In this document: piece by piece, positions 50,663-59,514 of the stretch
Position numbering within the stretch: the stretch's first letter is position 1
Layout of the letters: the number at the start of each line of letters is the position of its first letter
Assembly: GCF_003206695.1 (NCBI RefSeq)
Contig: NZ_PZJN01000009.1
Coordinates: forward strand, 248,001 to 312,000
Origin: Salinicola halophyticus
GTDB taxonomy: Bacteria; Pseudomonadota; Gammaproteobacteria; Pseudomonadales; Halomonadaceae
Reading direction: 5' to 3'
DNA length: 64,000 nt
Position numbers and translations under genes: made by a program
Notes under the pieces: model-generated
Seen by the model: only the letters and a program-made list of their open reading frames with translations
Told to the model about the DNA's origin: nothing
Databases searched by the model: none

Positions 50663-52942
50663 CTAGACCAGGTTCGTTGACGGGTTGGCGGGGCTTTCGG
50701 TGCCTTCGGGTTCCTCGCCCTTGATCGCGGCGATGAATTCGTCGCCCCAACGCCGGATATCGTTGTAGCTGACGATATCGTTGAGCTGGCGCAGACGCGC
50801 CTCGGCATCGGCTCGCGGTAGATTGAGAGCCAGATAGCAGGTTCTGGCAAGATCGCGGCGATCGTGCGGGTTGGTCAGAATCGCGCCTTTCAATTCGGCG
50901 GCGGCCCCCGCGAATTCCGACAGCACCAGTACGCCGCAGCCCTGCGTCATGCCCTGGGTGGCGGCGAACTCCTTGGCGACCAGATTGAGACCGTCGCGCA
51001 GCGGAGTGATCCACATCACGTCGGCCATGGCGTACCAGGCCACGACTTCCTCGAACGGAAAGCCGCGGAAGTAGAACTGCACCGGGGTCCAGCCCACATC
51101 GGCGAAGCGACCGTTGATATGGCCGATGGTCTGCTCGATCTGCGTCTGCAGCTCGTTGTAGATCGTCATTTCCCGGGCCGCGGGCACGCAGATGCTGACC
51201 AGCGTCACCTTGCCGCGCAGCTCCGGATTCTCGTCGAGCAGCAGCTCGTAGGCCTGCAGTTTCTCGAGAACCCCCTTGGTGTAATCGAGGCGTTCCACCG
51301 ACAGGATCAGCTTGACCCCGCTGAACTCTTCTCTCAGCTCCGCCATGCGCGAGCTGGCACCCTCCATTTCCAACGCATTCTGGATCCGGCCGATATCCAA
51401 TCCGACCGGGTGCGCACCCAGACGGACGACGCGAGAGCCGGTATCGACTGCGGTGGTCATCGTCTCCAGGCCCACGGCGCAGCCGTAGGTCAGAAAGCGC
51501 GGCGCGCAGCTCTGCTGCGAAAGCGTGGTCAGCGGCACGACGCCGCGGGCGACGTCGACGAAGTTCTCGACCTGACGGGGAATATGGAAGGCGACGTAGT
51601 CGCACTGGAGCAGACTGCCGATGATCTCGCGACGCCACGGCAGCACGTTGAACACGTCCGCCGACGGGAAATAAGTGTGGTGGAAGAAGGCGATCCGCAG
51701 ATCCGGTCGCATCTCGCGCAGGTATGCCGGCACCATCCACAGGTTGTAGTCGTGAATCCAGATCAGCGCGCCCTCGGCGGCTTCCTCGGCGGTGCGTTCG
51801 GCGAAGGCGCGATTGACCTCGCAGTAGACTTCCCAGTCGTCTTCACGAAAGTGCGCCCGCTCCCAGAAGGTGTGCAGCGTCGGCCAGAAGGCCTCCTTGG
51901 AGAAGCGCTTGTAGAAGGTGTCGACCTGGACCTTGGTCAGCGGCACCCGGGCCGCGGTCAGCAGCGGATACTGCTTGGCGTCAACACTGGTGTGAGTCAC
52001 GAAATCCTCTTCGTCATCCTCCTCGTAGATCGACCACGCAATCCACGAACCGCGCTGGTTGGCGAAGAAACTCAGCAACGTCGGGATGATGCCGTTGGGC
52101 GATGTCGGACGGCGGCGCTGGATCTTGCCGTCGACCCGGTACTCCTCGTAAGGCAGCCGGTGATACACCATCACCAGTTCGGCCTTGCCGGTCTGCGTCT
52201 CGTCGCGACGGTTTTCCGCCGCGACGCCATGGGCGCCGAGAAAGCCGAAATGGGCGAACGCTTCAATGATACCGCCACAGCCGGTTTCTTCGGCATGCAT
52301 CACGCGAGTCTGATTCTGGGTCTGTTCAAGCAGCGCGGGTTCCGAACCGCCGACGCACACGGACTTGAATCCGGCGGTCAGCATGGCGAGATCGTTCATG
52401 GTGTCGCCGGCGACTAGCACTTCTTCGGCGTCGATCTCGATCCATTCGACCAGCTTCTTCAGGCTGCTGCCCTTGTTGACCCCCTTGGGCAGGAAGTCCA
52501 GATAGCGGCCGGCCGAGTAGAGCATCTCGCAGTCCAGCTCCTGGGCCAGTTTCGTCAGCGCCTGGTCCTTGGCGAGCTCGGGCGGGCAGTAGTAGGAGCA
52601 GCGACGTAGCTGCGGTTCGTCCTGGCGCACGATATCGGGAAAGCGCTGCATGGCGCTGGCGATACGAGATTCTCCGGGCCAGCTCGCATCGATCTCGTTC
52701 TGCAGCGGCTGGATGGACTGCAGGTTGTCGCCGTAATAGAGGCTGGCGCCCACGTCGGCGACGATGTAGTCCGGCTGGGGCAGCGTGGGGTCCGACAGCA
52801 GCGGCAGAATCGCCTCCAGGCTGCGCCCACTGATATAGGCGAGCTTGATATCCGGGTGCGCGGCGATGGTCTGATAGAGGCTGAGGCGGGCTTCGGGATC
52901 GCCGCCGAGAAAAGTGCCGTCGAGATCGGTTGCAAGTAACAT
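50663..52942 (-). CDS. ggpPS: Glucosylglycerol-phosphate synthase/phosphatase fusion
   Basis: This 759-residue protein joins a HAD phosphatase (residues 1 to about 250; motifs ATDLDGTFLGG, YISGRS, GVNKGSSL, VAGDTMNDLAML) to a GT20 glucosyltransferase. The transferase resembles cyanobacterial GgpS more than OtsA (SPNGIIPTLLSFFANQ, WIHDYNLWMVPAYLREM, FFHHTYFPSADVFNVLPWR, ITPLRDGLNLVAKEF). GgpS makes glucosylglycerol phosphate from ADP-glucose and glycerol-3-phosphate, and the phosphatase releases the osmolyte glucosylglycerol. The same phosphatase-synthase order is known for GgpPS of Stenotrophomonas rhizophila. A strong AGGAGG precedes the start. A trehalose-phosphate enzyme is the less likely alternative. 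Confidence 0.85.
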   Translation of the reverse strand: MLLATDLDGTFLGGDPEARLSLYQTIAAHPDIKLAYISGRSLEAILPLLSDPTLPQPDYIVADVGASLYYGDNLQSIQPLQNEIDASWPGESRIASAMQRFPDIVRQDEPQLRRCSYYCPPELAKDQALTKLAQELDCEMLYSAGRYLDFLPKGVNKGSSLKKLVEWIEIDAEEVLVAGDTMNDLAMLTAGFKSVCVGGSEPALLEQTQNQTRVMHAEETGCGGIIEAFAHFGFLGAHGVAAENRRDETQTGKAELVMVYHRLPYEEYRVDGKIQRRRPTSPNGIIPTLLSFFANQRGSWIAWSIYEEDDEEDFVTHTSVDAKQYPLLTAARVPLTKVQVDTFYKRFSKEAFWPTLHTFWERAHFREDDWEVYCEVNRAFAERTAEEAAEGALIWIHDYNLWMVPAYLREMRPDLRIAFFHHTYFPSADVFNVLPWRREIIGSLLQCDYVAFHIPRQVENFVDVARGVVPLTTLSQQSCAPRFLTYGCAVGLETMTTAVDTGSRVVRLGAHPVGLDIGRIQNALEMEGASSRMAELREEFSGVKLILSVERLDYTKGVLEKLQAYELLLDENPELRGKVTLVSICVPAAREMTIYNELQTQIEQTIGHINGRFADVGWTPVQFYFRGFPFEEVVAWYAMADVMWITPLRDGLNLVAKEFAATQGMTQGCGVLVLSEFAGAAAELKGAILTNPHDRRDLARTCYLALNLPRADAEARLRQLNDIVSYNDIRRWGDEFIAAIKGEEPEGTESPANPSTNLV

Positions 52943-53030
52943 GTTTTTCCTCCTGCCCGGCCTCTGTGGACCGGGACGATTTTCCCTGCGCGAGCGGTTC
53001 GTGCCTTCGTCGAGTGACGTTGGCCCAGAT

Positions 53031-54326
53031 TCAGGTCCTGCCGGCCATCTCGACGATTCGCTGGCGTTCGTGTTCTTCGTAGAAACTGGGGTCGGCGAAC
53101 AGATCCTTCTGCACGTCGTCGTACATCATCTCCAGCGCTTGGCTACTGGTCGGTGTCATGGGTTCGAAATGGGCCGTATCCCCGCTGACCAGCACCGATA
53201 CGTGACGACGACGATAGATGGCATAGGCCGCCAGCAGCGCCATGACTGTCGCAATGTAGAGTGGCAGCCCCTGATCGCCAACGCTATGCATGATGACCCC
53301 GGCCAGAATCGGCGCGACGGCGCTCCCGGCTCCCTGAACCACCAGCATATCAGCTGAGCCGGCCACGATTTCGTCGGGATGCAACTGATCGATCAGCTGG
53401 GCCACGGCAATCGGATAGATGGAGAACGACAAACCGCCCCACAGAAAATATAGCCCGAGCAGGGTCAACTGGTTGGGCGCGAACGGCATGGCGACGGCAG
53501 CGATCGCGGCCAGAATCACCACGTAGGTCATGACCCGCGGGCGATCGTGAGTATCGGAGAATCGACCGATGGGTATCTGCAGCAGCGCGCCGCCAACGAT
53601 GGCGCAGCTCATCACCACGCCGACGCCGGCGACATCGAATCCGACACTGCGCGCGTAGACCGGCGTCAGGGTCCAGAACGCGCCCATGGCAAGACCGGAC
53701 ATCGCCGAGGCGGCGACGGCCAGCGGCGCGAACCCGAGCAATGCCTTGAGACTGCTCTTGGGTCGTGCCGGAATGACCGGCTGGCTGCGTTTGGTGATCG
53801 TGATCGGCAGCAGGGCCCAACTGATCAGGATCGATGCCAGCGCGAACAGCAGGAAGCCGTCGGGGCTATCCAGGCGCAGGATCTGCTGGGCGATGGCCAG
53901 CGCGCCCAAGTTGACCACCATGTAGATCGCGAAGACCCGGCCTCGCTGATGGCTGGCGGCCTGGCTGTTGAGCCAGCTTTCGATCACCGTCATCAGCGTG
54001 ATGAACGAAAGACCGTAGATCACCCGCAGACCCAGCCACACCCAGGGGTTGATGAAAATCAGGTGAAGCAGGGCCGCCGAGGCGCAGAGCCCGGCACAGA
54101 ACGCAAAGGTGCGGATATGCCCCATGCGCTTGATCAGCCGGCCGCTGATCCAGGTACCGCCAATGAAGCCGATGAAGTACCCGGACATGATGAGGCCGAT
54201 CAGACTGGTCGAAAAACCTTCGTCGGCGCCGCGTAGTGTCAGCAGGGTGTTGATCAGGCCATTGCCGAGCAACAGTAGCGCCACGCTGCCCAGCAACGCA
54301 CGAATGGGTCGTAACAACGACCACAT
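53031..54326 (-). CDS. MFS transporter (YcaD-like)
   Basis: A 431-residue major facilitator with 12 predicted helices, in two halves joined by the loop ITKRSQPVIPARPKSS. The motif SGRLIKRMGHIRTF in loop 2-3 is the MFS motif A. It resembles YcaD-type transporters of unknown substrate. The start at 54326 follows AAGGAG. It lies 88 bp upstream of ggpPS in the same direction, so co-transcription and an osmolyte-related substrate are possible but unproven. Confidence 0.85.
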   Translation of the reverse strand: MWSLLRPIRALLGSVALLLLGNGLINTLLTLRGADEGFSTSLIGLIMSGYFIGFIGGTWISGRLIKRMGHIRTFAFCAGLCASAALLHLIFINPWVWLGLRVIYGLSFITLMTVIESWLNSQAASHQRGRVFAIYMVVNLGALAIAQQILRLDSPDGFLLFALASILISWALLPITITKRSQPVIPARPKSSLKALLGFAPLAVAASAMSGLAMGAFWTLTPVYARSVGFDVAGVGVVMSCAIVGGALLQIPIGRFSDTHDRPRVMTYVVILAAIAAVAMPFAPNQLTLLGLYFLWGGLSFSIYPIAVAQLIDQLHPDEIVAGSADMLVVQGAGSAVAPILAGVIMHSVGDQGLPLYIATVMALLAAYAIYRRRHVSVLVSGDTAHFEPMTPTSSQALEMMYDDVQKDLFADPSFYEEHERQRIVEMAGRT

Positions 54327-54534
54327 AGCTTTCTCCTTGCCATGGCTTGAATGCATTCATGCAGTAAGCGTGCCGAAGTCCCTGAAATTCGGTAAAACCG
54401 TTGTTGTTATAAGATGATATTATCGTTTTATGATCGTAGCCATAATCGAGGTTATTCGATCATGTGCACTCGAATGGTGCTGATTGGCTGATTCGATTCA
54501 GCTTAGCAGCCAAACGCCATGCCGCTGCAAGGAA

Positions 54535-55614
54535 TCACGGCACGCGGCGAAGCCACGCCTCGCTGGCGAATTTGTCGTTCGCCAGAATGTTCGCTGCATC
54601 CCGCTCGTTCTCGGTCAGCGCATCCGGTTCCAGCGTGAAACGTGCGGCAAACGATTCGATCATGCGCTGGATGATCTCCTCACGCGCGAGACCCGTCTGG
54701 CGCTTGAGCGGATCGACGCGCTTGCCGGCGCTGGTGGTGCCCTTGTCGGAGAGCTTTTCGCGGCCGATCCGCAGCACGCGGGTCAGTTTCTCGGCGTCGA
54801 TGTCGTAGGCCATGGTGACGTGATGCAGCACCGCGCCGTTGATCCGCTTCTGGGCGGCGCCGGCGATCTTGCCGCCGGGAGAGGTGATGTCGTTGATCGG
54901 CACGTACCAGGCGGTGATGCCCATGTCGCCCAGCGCTTGGATTACCCAGTCATCGAGAAAGGCGTAGCTGTCGACGAAGGTGAGCCCCTGAACCAGAGTT
55001 TCCGGCACGATCAGCGACCAGGTGATGGTGTTGCCCGGCTCGACGAACATGGCGCCGCCGCCGCTGATACGACGCACGACCTCGATACCGGCGTGGCCGG
55101 CGGCCTCGGCATCGACTTCGTTGGCCAGCGACTGGAACACGCCGATGATGATCGCTGCACGGTCCCATTCCCACACGCGCAGCGTCGGCCCGCGCCGCCC
55201 CGCCGCCACTTCGCGGGTCAGCACTTCGTCCAGCGCCATGTGCAGCAGCGGTGATTCCGGCGCGCGGTGGATCAGGCCGAAGCGATGATCTCGCCAGTCC
55301 GAAGTCCGGGAGAGTGCGCGCCGAATGACGGTGGCGATGGCGGACACCGAAAGCCCGACCATTTCGGTCTGTGGCGGCAGCGCGGATTGAATTCTGGCGA
55401 TCAACGTATTGGCATCGGCATCGGTCGACGCGCCGACCAGGGCGCGGTCGATCGCCTCTAGCGCCTCGTCGGGCTCGAGGAAGAAATCCCCGGACAGCTG
55501 CACCGAAGCCAAGCGCCCTTCACGTACCGTGACGTCCGCCACCAGCAGTTTCCCGCCCGGCACCTTGTACTCGCCGTGATGTACGGTTTCACGACCCTCA
55601 TTCGACTCCGTCAT
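54535..55614 (-). CDS. Lipoate-protein ligase with N-terminal accessory domain
   Basis: A 359-residue protein. Residues 10-90 or so resemble the lipoate-ligase accessory domain (YKVPGGKLLVADVTVREGRLAS, GDFFLEPDEALEAI), normally C-terminal in LplA. The catalytic BPL/LplA domain follows, with VVRRISGGGAMFVEPGNTITWSL and the catalytic Lys in GGKIAGAAQKR. It should attach lipoate (or octanoate) to dehydrogenase E2 or GcvH proteins. The ribosome site GAGGAG lies within a perfect hairpin just upstream. Confidence 0.85.
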   Translation of the reverse strand: MTESNEGRETVHHGEYKVPGGKLLVADVTVREGRLASVQLSGDFFLEPDEALEAIDRALVGASTDADANTLIARIQSALPPQTEMVGLSVSAIATVIRRALSRTSDWRDHRFGLIHRAPESPLLHMALDEVLTREVAAGRRGPTLRVWEWDRAAIIIGVFQSLANEVDAEAAGHAGIEVVRRISGGGAMFVEPGNTITWSLIVPETLVQGLTFVDSYAFLDDWVIQALGDMGITAWYVPINDITSPGGKIAGAAQKRINGAVLHHVTMAYDIDAEKLTRVLRIGREKLSDKGTTSAGKRVDPLKRQTGLAREEIIQRMIESFAARFTLEPDALTENERDAANILANDKFASEAWLRRVP

Positions 55615-55617
55615 TCC

Positions 55618-55647
55618 GGCTCCTCGAGCAGCACTGTTCGAGGAGCC
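55618..55647 (-). promoter_or_regulatory. Hairpin that hides the ligase ribosome site
   Basis: A perfect 10-bp stem (55618-55627 with 55638-55647) and a 10-nt loop lies three bases upstream of the lipoate-ligase ATG. On the minus strand the second arm contains GAGGAG, the Shine-Dalgarno. There is no T-tract, so control of translation fits better than termination. Confidence 0.6.
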
Positions 55648-55725
55648 AGTATAGCCCCCACGCTCGAAGTCACGTGACGAATCAGAGCTTGGAAGCTCTA
55701 TACCGACACCTTACCGGTACGGAAG

Positions 55726-55941
55726 CTAGCGCCAGAAGGGCCGATGACTCTCGCGTCGAGCCTGGGCTGGTGTCAGGCCGATATCCTTCAACTGCCGTTC
55801 ATCCAATCGTGCCAGCTGCTGGCGTGTGCGCCAGCGCTGCCATGCACTCGGGCAATAGGGGCGACGCTCAGGTAAACGATCTGAACCGGCAATGGCGGTC
55901 GATCTGGACGCTGCCCCTTTACGGTGGGCGACAAGGCGCAT
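55726..55941 (-). CDS. DUF1127 family protein (YjiS-like)
   Basis: A 71-residue basic protein whose C-terminal half is the DUF1127 motif: WQRWRTRQQLARLDERQLKDIGLTPAQARRE. Small DUF1127 proteins have been linked to RNA binding and stress or phosphate responses. It is divergent from a MocR-type regulator, the same arrangement as yjiS-yjiR in E. coli. Confidence 0.85.
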   Translation of the reverse strand: MRLVAHRKGAASRSTAIAGSDRLPERRPYCPSAWQRWRTRQQLARLDERQLKDIGLTPAQARRESHRPFWR

Positions 55942-55997
55942 GACGGGACTCCCGCTCGCTGAACGATGGGTTCAAGCTACGGCGGGACGTCCCAGCC

Positions 55998-56082
55998 ATA
56001 CAGATCCAGGAATTCGAAAGTTTTGCGATACAGATGTTCCGGGAACGCGGCTGTATGCCGCATTTCGCTCCAATCTGTATCG
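55998..56082. promoter_or_regulatory. Candidate MocR-type operator
   Basis: The 8-mer atacagat occurs as a direct repeat at 55998-56005 and 56028-56035. A 10-bp inverted repeat cgatacagat (56026-56035) / atctgtatcg (56073-56082) adds a third, opposite half-site. Paired direct repeats are typical for MocR regulators such as GabR and PdxR. The sites sit in the divergent DUF1127/MocR promoter region. Confidence 0.65.
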
Positions 56083-56136
56083 TGTTCTCTCGAAAGCTGC
56101 CATACACAATGAGGCAGAGCTTCAAGGGGACGCCTC

Positions 56137-57555
56137 ATGCACCGCTACGAACGACTGGCCGACCATCTACGCGAGCGTATCGAGGCAGGCTACTATCAGC
56201 CCGCCGATCGCCTGCCGTCGGTACGCTCGCTGGCGGCATCCCACGGCGTCAGTCTCTCCACCGTTCAGCAGGCCTATCACCAGCTCGAGGATGCGCAGCT
56301 GATCGAGGCGCGTCCCAAATCAGGCTACTTCGTCTCGCCCCAGCGGGAGCGGCCGATGCCACCGCCGGCCGGGCGAACGGCGCAGCGACCGGTCGAGGTA
56401 TCGCAGTGGGAGCAGGTGCGCGAGGGGACCTGCATCTTGCCCGATACCCACGTCGTTCATTTGGGGCGGGGTATGCCGGATATTGATGCGTCGACGCTGA
56501 AGCCGTTGCTGCGCTCGCTTGCGCGGGTCAGCCGTCGTCAGGATCTGGTCGGGCTCAACTACGACACCCTGCACGGTCGCCTGGAGTTGCGCGAACAGAT
56601 CGCCAGACTCGCGATCGGCCACGGCTGTCGGCTGCACCCGGAAGAGCTGGTCGTGACCACCGGCTGCCACGAGGCGATCTCGATCGCCATGCGGGCGGTG
56701 TGCGAGCCCGGTGGCATCATCGCCGTGGATTCCCCCAGCTTCTACGGCGCGCTGCAGGCGATACGGGCCTACGGCATGAAGGCAATGGAAATACCCACCG
56801 ACCCCGAACACGGGATCAGTCTGGAAGCGCTGGAACTGGCGCTGGAGCAGTGGCCGATTCGCGCGATCCAGATCACCCCAACCTGCAACAATCCGCTGGG
56901 CTATACGCTGTCGATCGAACGCAAGCGGGCGCTCTACGCGTTGGCGCAACGCTTCGACGTGGCGATCATCGAAGACGATGTCTACGGCGACCTGGCCTAT
57001 GGCTTCCCGCGTCCGCCGACGATCAAGTCCTTCGATGACGATGGGCGCGTGCTGCTCTGCAGCTCGTTCTCCAAGACGTTGGCACCGGGTCTGCGTCTCG
57101 GCTGGATGGCGCCGGGGCGTTATCTCGAACGTGCCTTGCACATGAAATACGTCGGTACCGGATCCACCGCCACGCAAGGGCAGATGGCGGTTGCCGAGTT
57201 CATCCGGGAGGGGCACTTCGAGCCGCACCTGAGAAAGATGCGGGCGCAGTACCAGCGCAATCGCAATGCGGCGCTGGATCTTATCGTCGACGTGTTTCCC
57301 GCTTCCACCCGAGTCAGCTATCCCGAGGGCGGGTTCATGCTTTGGATCGAGCTGGATTCCGGGGTCGACTCGGTGGCGCTCAATCAACGCCTGATGGTGG
57401 AAGGTATCCGCATCGCGCCCGGAGTGATGTTCTCGGCCACCGGCAAGTATCGGCATTGCCTGAGAATCAACTACTCGCTATTCGACGACGCGACCCGACA
57501 GGCGATCAGAGGCATAGGGCGAATACTCTCCGACCCGGAAAGCGCGGGGGGCTGA
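56137..57555 (+). CDS. MocR family (GntR-aminotransferase) regulator, YjiR-like
   Basis: A 472-residue MocR regulator. The N-terminal GntR winged helix (RYERLADHLRERIEAGYYQPADRLPSVRSLAASHGVSLSTVQQAYHQLE) is joined by a linker to a fold-type I aminotransferase domain with PLP-binding TCNNPLGYTLS, IEDDVYGDLAY and the Lys of SFSKTLAPGLRLGW. Such proteins sense PLP-linked ligands and rarely act as enzymes. It probably controls the divergent DUF1127 gene through the repeats between them. Confidence 0.92.
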   Translation: MHRYERLADHLRERIEAGYYQPADRLPSVRSLAASHGVSLSTVQQAYHQLEDAQLIEARPKSGYFVSPQRERPMPPPAGRTAQRPVEVSQWEQVREGTCILPDTHVVHLGRGMPDIDASTLKPLLRSLARVSRRQDLVGLNYDTLHGRLELREQIARLAIGHGCRLHPEELVVTTGCHEAISIAMRAVCEPGGIIAVDSPSFYGALQAIRAYGMKAMEIPTDPEHGISLEALELALEQWPIRAIQITPTCNNPLGYTLSIERKRALYALAQRFDVAIIEDDVYGDLAYGFPRPPTIKSFDDDGRVLLCSSFSKTLAPGLRLGWMAPGRYLERALHMKYVGTGSTATQGQMAVAEFIREGHFEPHLRKMRAQYQRNRNAALDLIVDVFPASTRVSYPEGGFMLWIELDSGVDSVALNQRLMVEGIRIAPGVMFSATGKYRHCLRINYSLFDDATRQAIRGIGRILSDPESAGG

Positions 57556-57657
57556 GGGTGACGCTGGATCTCCGTCAGTCTGCGGGCGGCCCCGATCCAG
57601 GTTCGGCGCTGACGACACGCATCTTGCGAACGATTCGGTGCATCCGATCTTGTCGCG

Positions 57658-59301
57658 TTATCGATAACGGCCGATCTGGTGGTGCAGCTCACCGGCCAAC
57701 AATAGCCAGGCGGCGCGGCGCCCTTCGCTCGAGTGATTGAAGCCGCCCTTGTCGACCGCGGCATCCAACTGGGCCAGGGTCTCCTCGACCTCGGCCAGCT
57801 CGATGCCGGCCGCCAGGATATCTGCGCGTCGTTCCGCCAGATCGGCGCGTAGCTGTGCGATGCACTGTTTGATCGTGCTCTCGCCGGTGTACTGCGTCGC
57901 CTCCGCTTCCCCACCAAACACTCGGCCCACTGGCAGGTCGTCGTCGAGCGAGACGCGGGTAACGCGGGCCAGATTGTCGGGGGAGGGGCTTTTGTAATCT
58001 TCGTCATAGGGGTGCTCGGCAAGGCCGGGAGCCAAGTTTGCCATGATGTCGTAAAGGATCTGGTTGCTCTCCAGATGCTCTCGGGTACAGACGTCGGAAC
58101 AGGCCATCAGCCAGCGGCTGCCCAGCGGCGCGCACATGATGTAGTACTGCAGCGTGCGCCCCACGTGAAAGCGGTCGCGAAACTCCCGGTAGTGAAGAAT
58201 CAGCGGATGGATATCAGCCGGGTTGCGCCGCTGCAGCGTGTCGAGTGCCCCGAGCACGTCCTGCTGCCAGCGGGCAACGAGCGCTTTGTCGGCAAAGCCT
58301 TTCTGCTTGCTGCGAAGATACTGCTCCGGCGCGATAAGCGGATAGAAGGGACGATGAGACTCGCCACCCCCGCCGCCGAAATAGATGTGGCGTGAAGAGT
58401 TGAGCGTGTAAGGGAAATAGACCGGGGTATAAATGCCCAGGCACAGCGCTTTCCAATCCTCGTAGGCGTGATGAGCCGCCAGCGGCAACGGCTTGGGCGT
58501 TTTCTGATTGAGTCGCAGATCATAATGCCTGGCCAGTGCCTGCGCGATGGCCAGATCCTTGGCCAGCCGCGGCTTTTTATCGGCTCGCAGATAAAGGTTC
58601 GTCGTCGCCTGCGCGATGCCCAGTCGTTCACGCGCGGCCAGGAAAAAGCTCAGCAGCGCGCGCGAATCGCGCCCGCCGGTGAGATCGGCAATCAGTGACA
58701 ACCTGCCCTCATGCATCAGGCCGCTGATGCGCGACAGCCAGATTTCCAGATACTGCTTCAACGCGCCGGCATAGGCACCCGGCTCAGGAAGCTCGCGTGC
58801 GACGGGGCTCAACTGGTCTTCTGCAAGGTCGAGAGAGTAAAAGGATGGCAGAATCCGGATCTCGCTGACCGCCGTGGAAAACGATGCCGGCTGCGCGGTG
58901 AAAGGCTTGGGGTGGCTCCAGGCCCGGAGCTGGGCACGATCCACCGTGAGCGATACGCCTTGCTCACGGAGGTGGCTCACCAGCGCCATCAGGGAGTTGG
59001 AAAAAGCCCAGACACGATCCTGGGTGTAGTAATACAGATGTTTGTAGCCCTTGAAGTCGGCGCCGATCATCCGACCATTCCCGTGCGGAACGATGGCGAC
59101 GTAGCAGCCGTCTTCTCCGAAAGGTACCTCGAGACCGGTTGCCTCCCGGTACTGGCGGGCTCCCTCGGCGTCCGCAATGAAATCCCGGCCGGCAAAGCAG
59201 TAGCCGCTGAACCAGCGATCCGGTATCCCGGTGGCGCTTGAGAAAAGAAATACCGAATCCGTCACTGTCGTATCGTCCCTGTCATGTTCTGCGATGCCCA
59301 C
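57658..59301 (-). CDS. Asparagine-synthetase-like protein without amidotransferase cysteine
   Basis: A 547-residue protein. The C-terminal half is an ATP-pyrophosphatase of the asparagine synthetase class (PP-loop DLTGGRDSRALLSFF near residue 215). The N-terminal half has the amidotransferase-like sheet (GCYVAIVPHGNGRMIGADF, FSNSLMAL) but no N-terminal Cys. It therefore probably cannot use glutamine. Known relatives with this loss include beta-lactam synthetase and lasso-peptide cyclases; others occur in surface polysaccharide loci. The GTG at 59301 is the outermost start; a GTG at 59265 would also be possible. It is divergent from a glycosyltransferase gene. Confidence 0.75.
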   Translation of the reverse strand: MGIAEHDRDDTTVTDSVFLFSSATGIPDRWFSGYCFAGRDFIADAEGARQYREATGLEVPFGEDGCYVAIVPHGNGRMIGADFKGYKHLYYYTQDRVWAFSNSLMALVSHLREQGVSLTVDRAQLRAWSHPKPFTAQPASFSTAVSEIRILPSFYSLDLAEDQLSPVARELPEPGAYAGALKQYLEIWLSRISGLMHEGRLSLIADLTGGRDSRALLSFFLAARERLGIAQATTNLYLRADKKPRLAKDLAIAQALARHYDLRLNQKTPKPLPLAAHHAYEDWKALCLGIYTPVYFPYTLNSSRHIYFGGGGGESHRPFYPLIAPEQYLRSKQKGFADKALVARWQQDVLGALDTLQRRNPADIHPLILHYREFRDRFHVGRTLQYYIMCAPLGSRWLMACSDVCTREHLESNQILYDIMANLAPGLAEHPYDEDYKSPSPDNLARVTRVSLDDDLPVGRVFGGEAEATQYTGESTIKQCIAQLRADLAERRADILAAGIELAEVEETLAQLDAAVDKGGFNHSSEGRRAAWLLLAGELHHQIGRYR

Positions 59302-59514
59302 CTTAAGTTATCTGACGGCGCAGGCAAACGCTCACCGGTTTCCGTTTTGCTTGGCACCGAAGTCGGCCACGAGTGGCCATCACGAGCGCTTCAGGTACGC
59401 GCACTCCGTCGCGACCACAATCTCTTACCCCGGTCTGCGTGACTGTTACCGTGAATTATTCGATCATCGCGCTCTGGAATACGCCAAGGCGGCCCACTTA
59501 CACCGGGATGAAAC

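Noticed and set aside
50663-52942. Trehalose-6-phosphate synthase (OtsA) as the call for the GT20 protein
   Set aside because: The domain order and the motifs around SPNG and HDYNLW fit GgpS/GgpPS better; kept only as an alternative.
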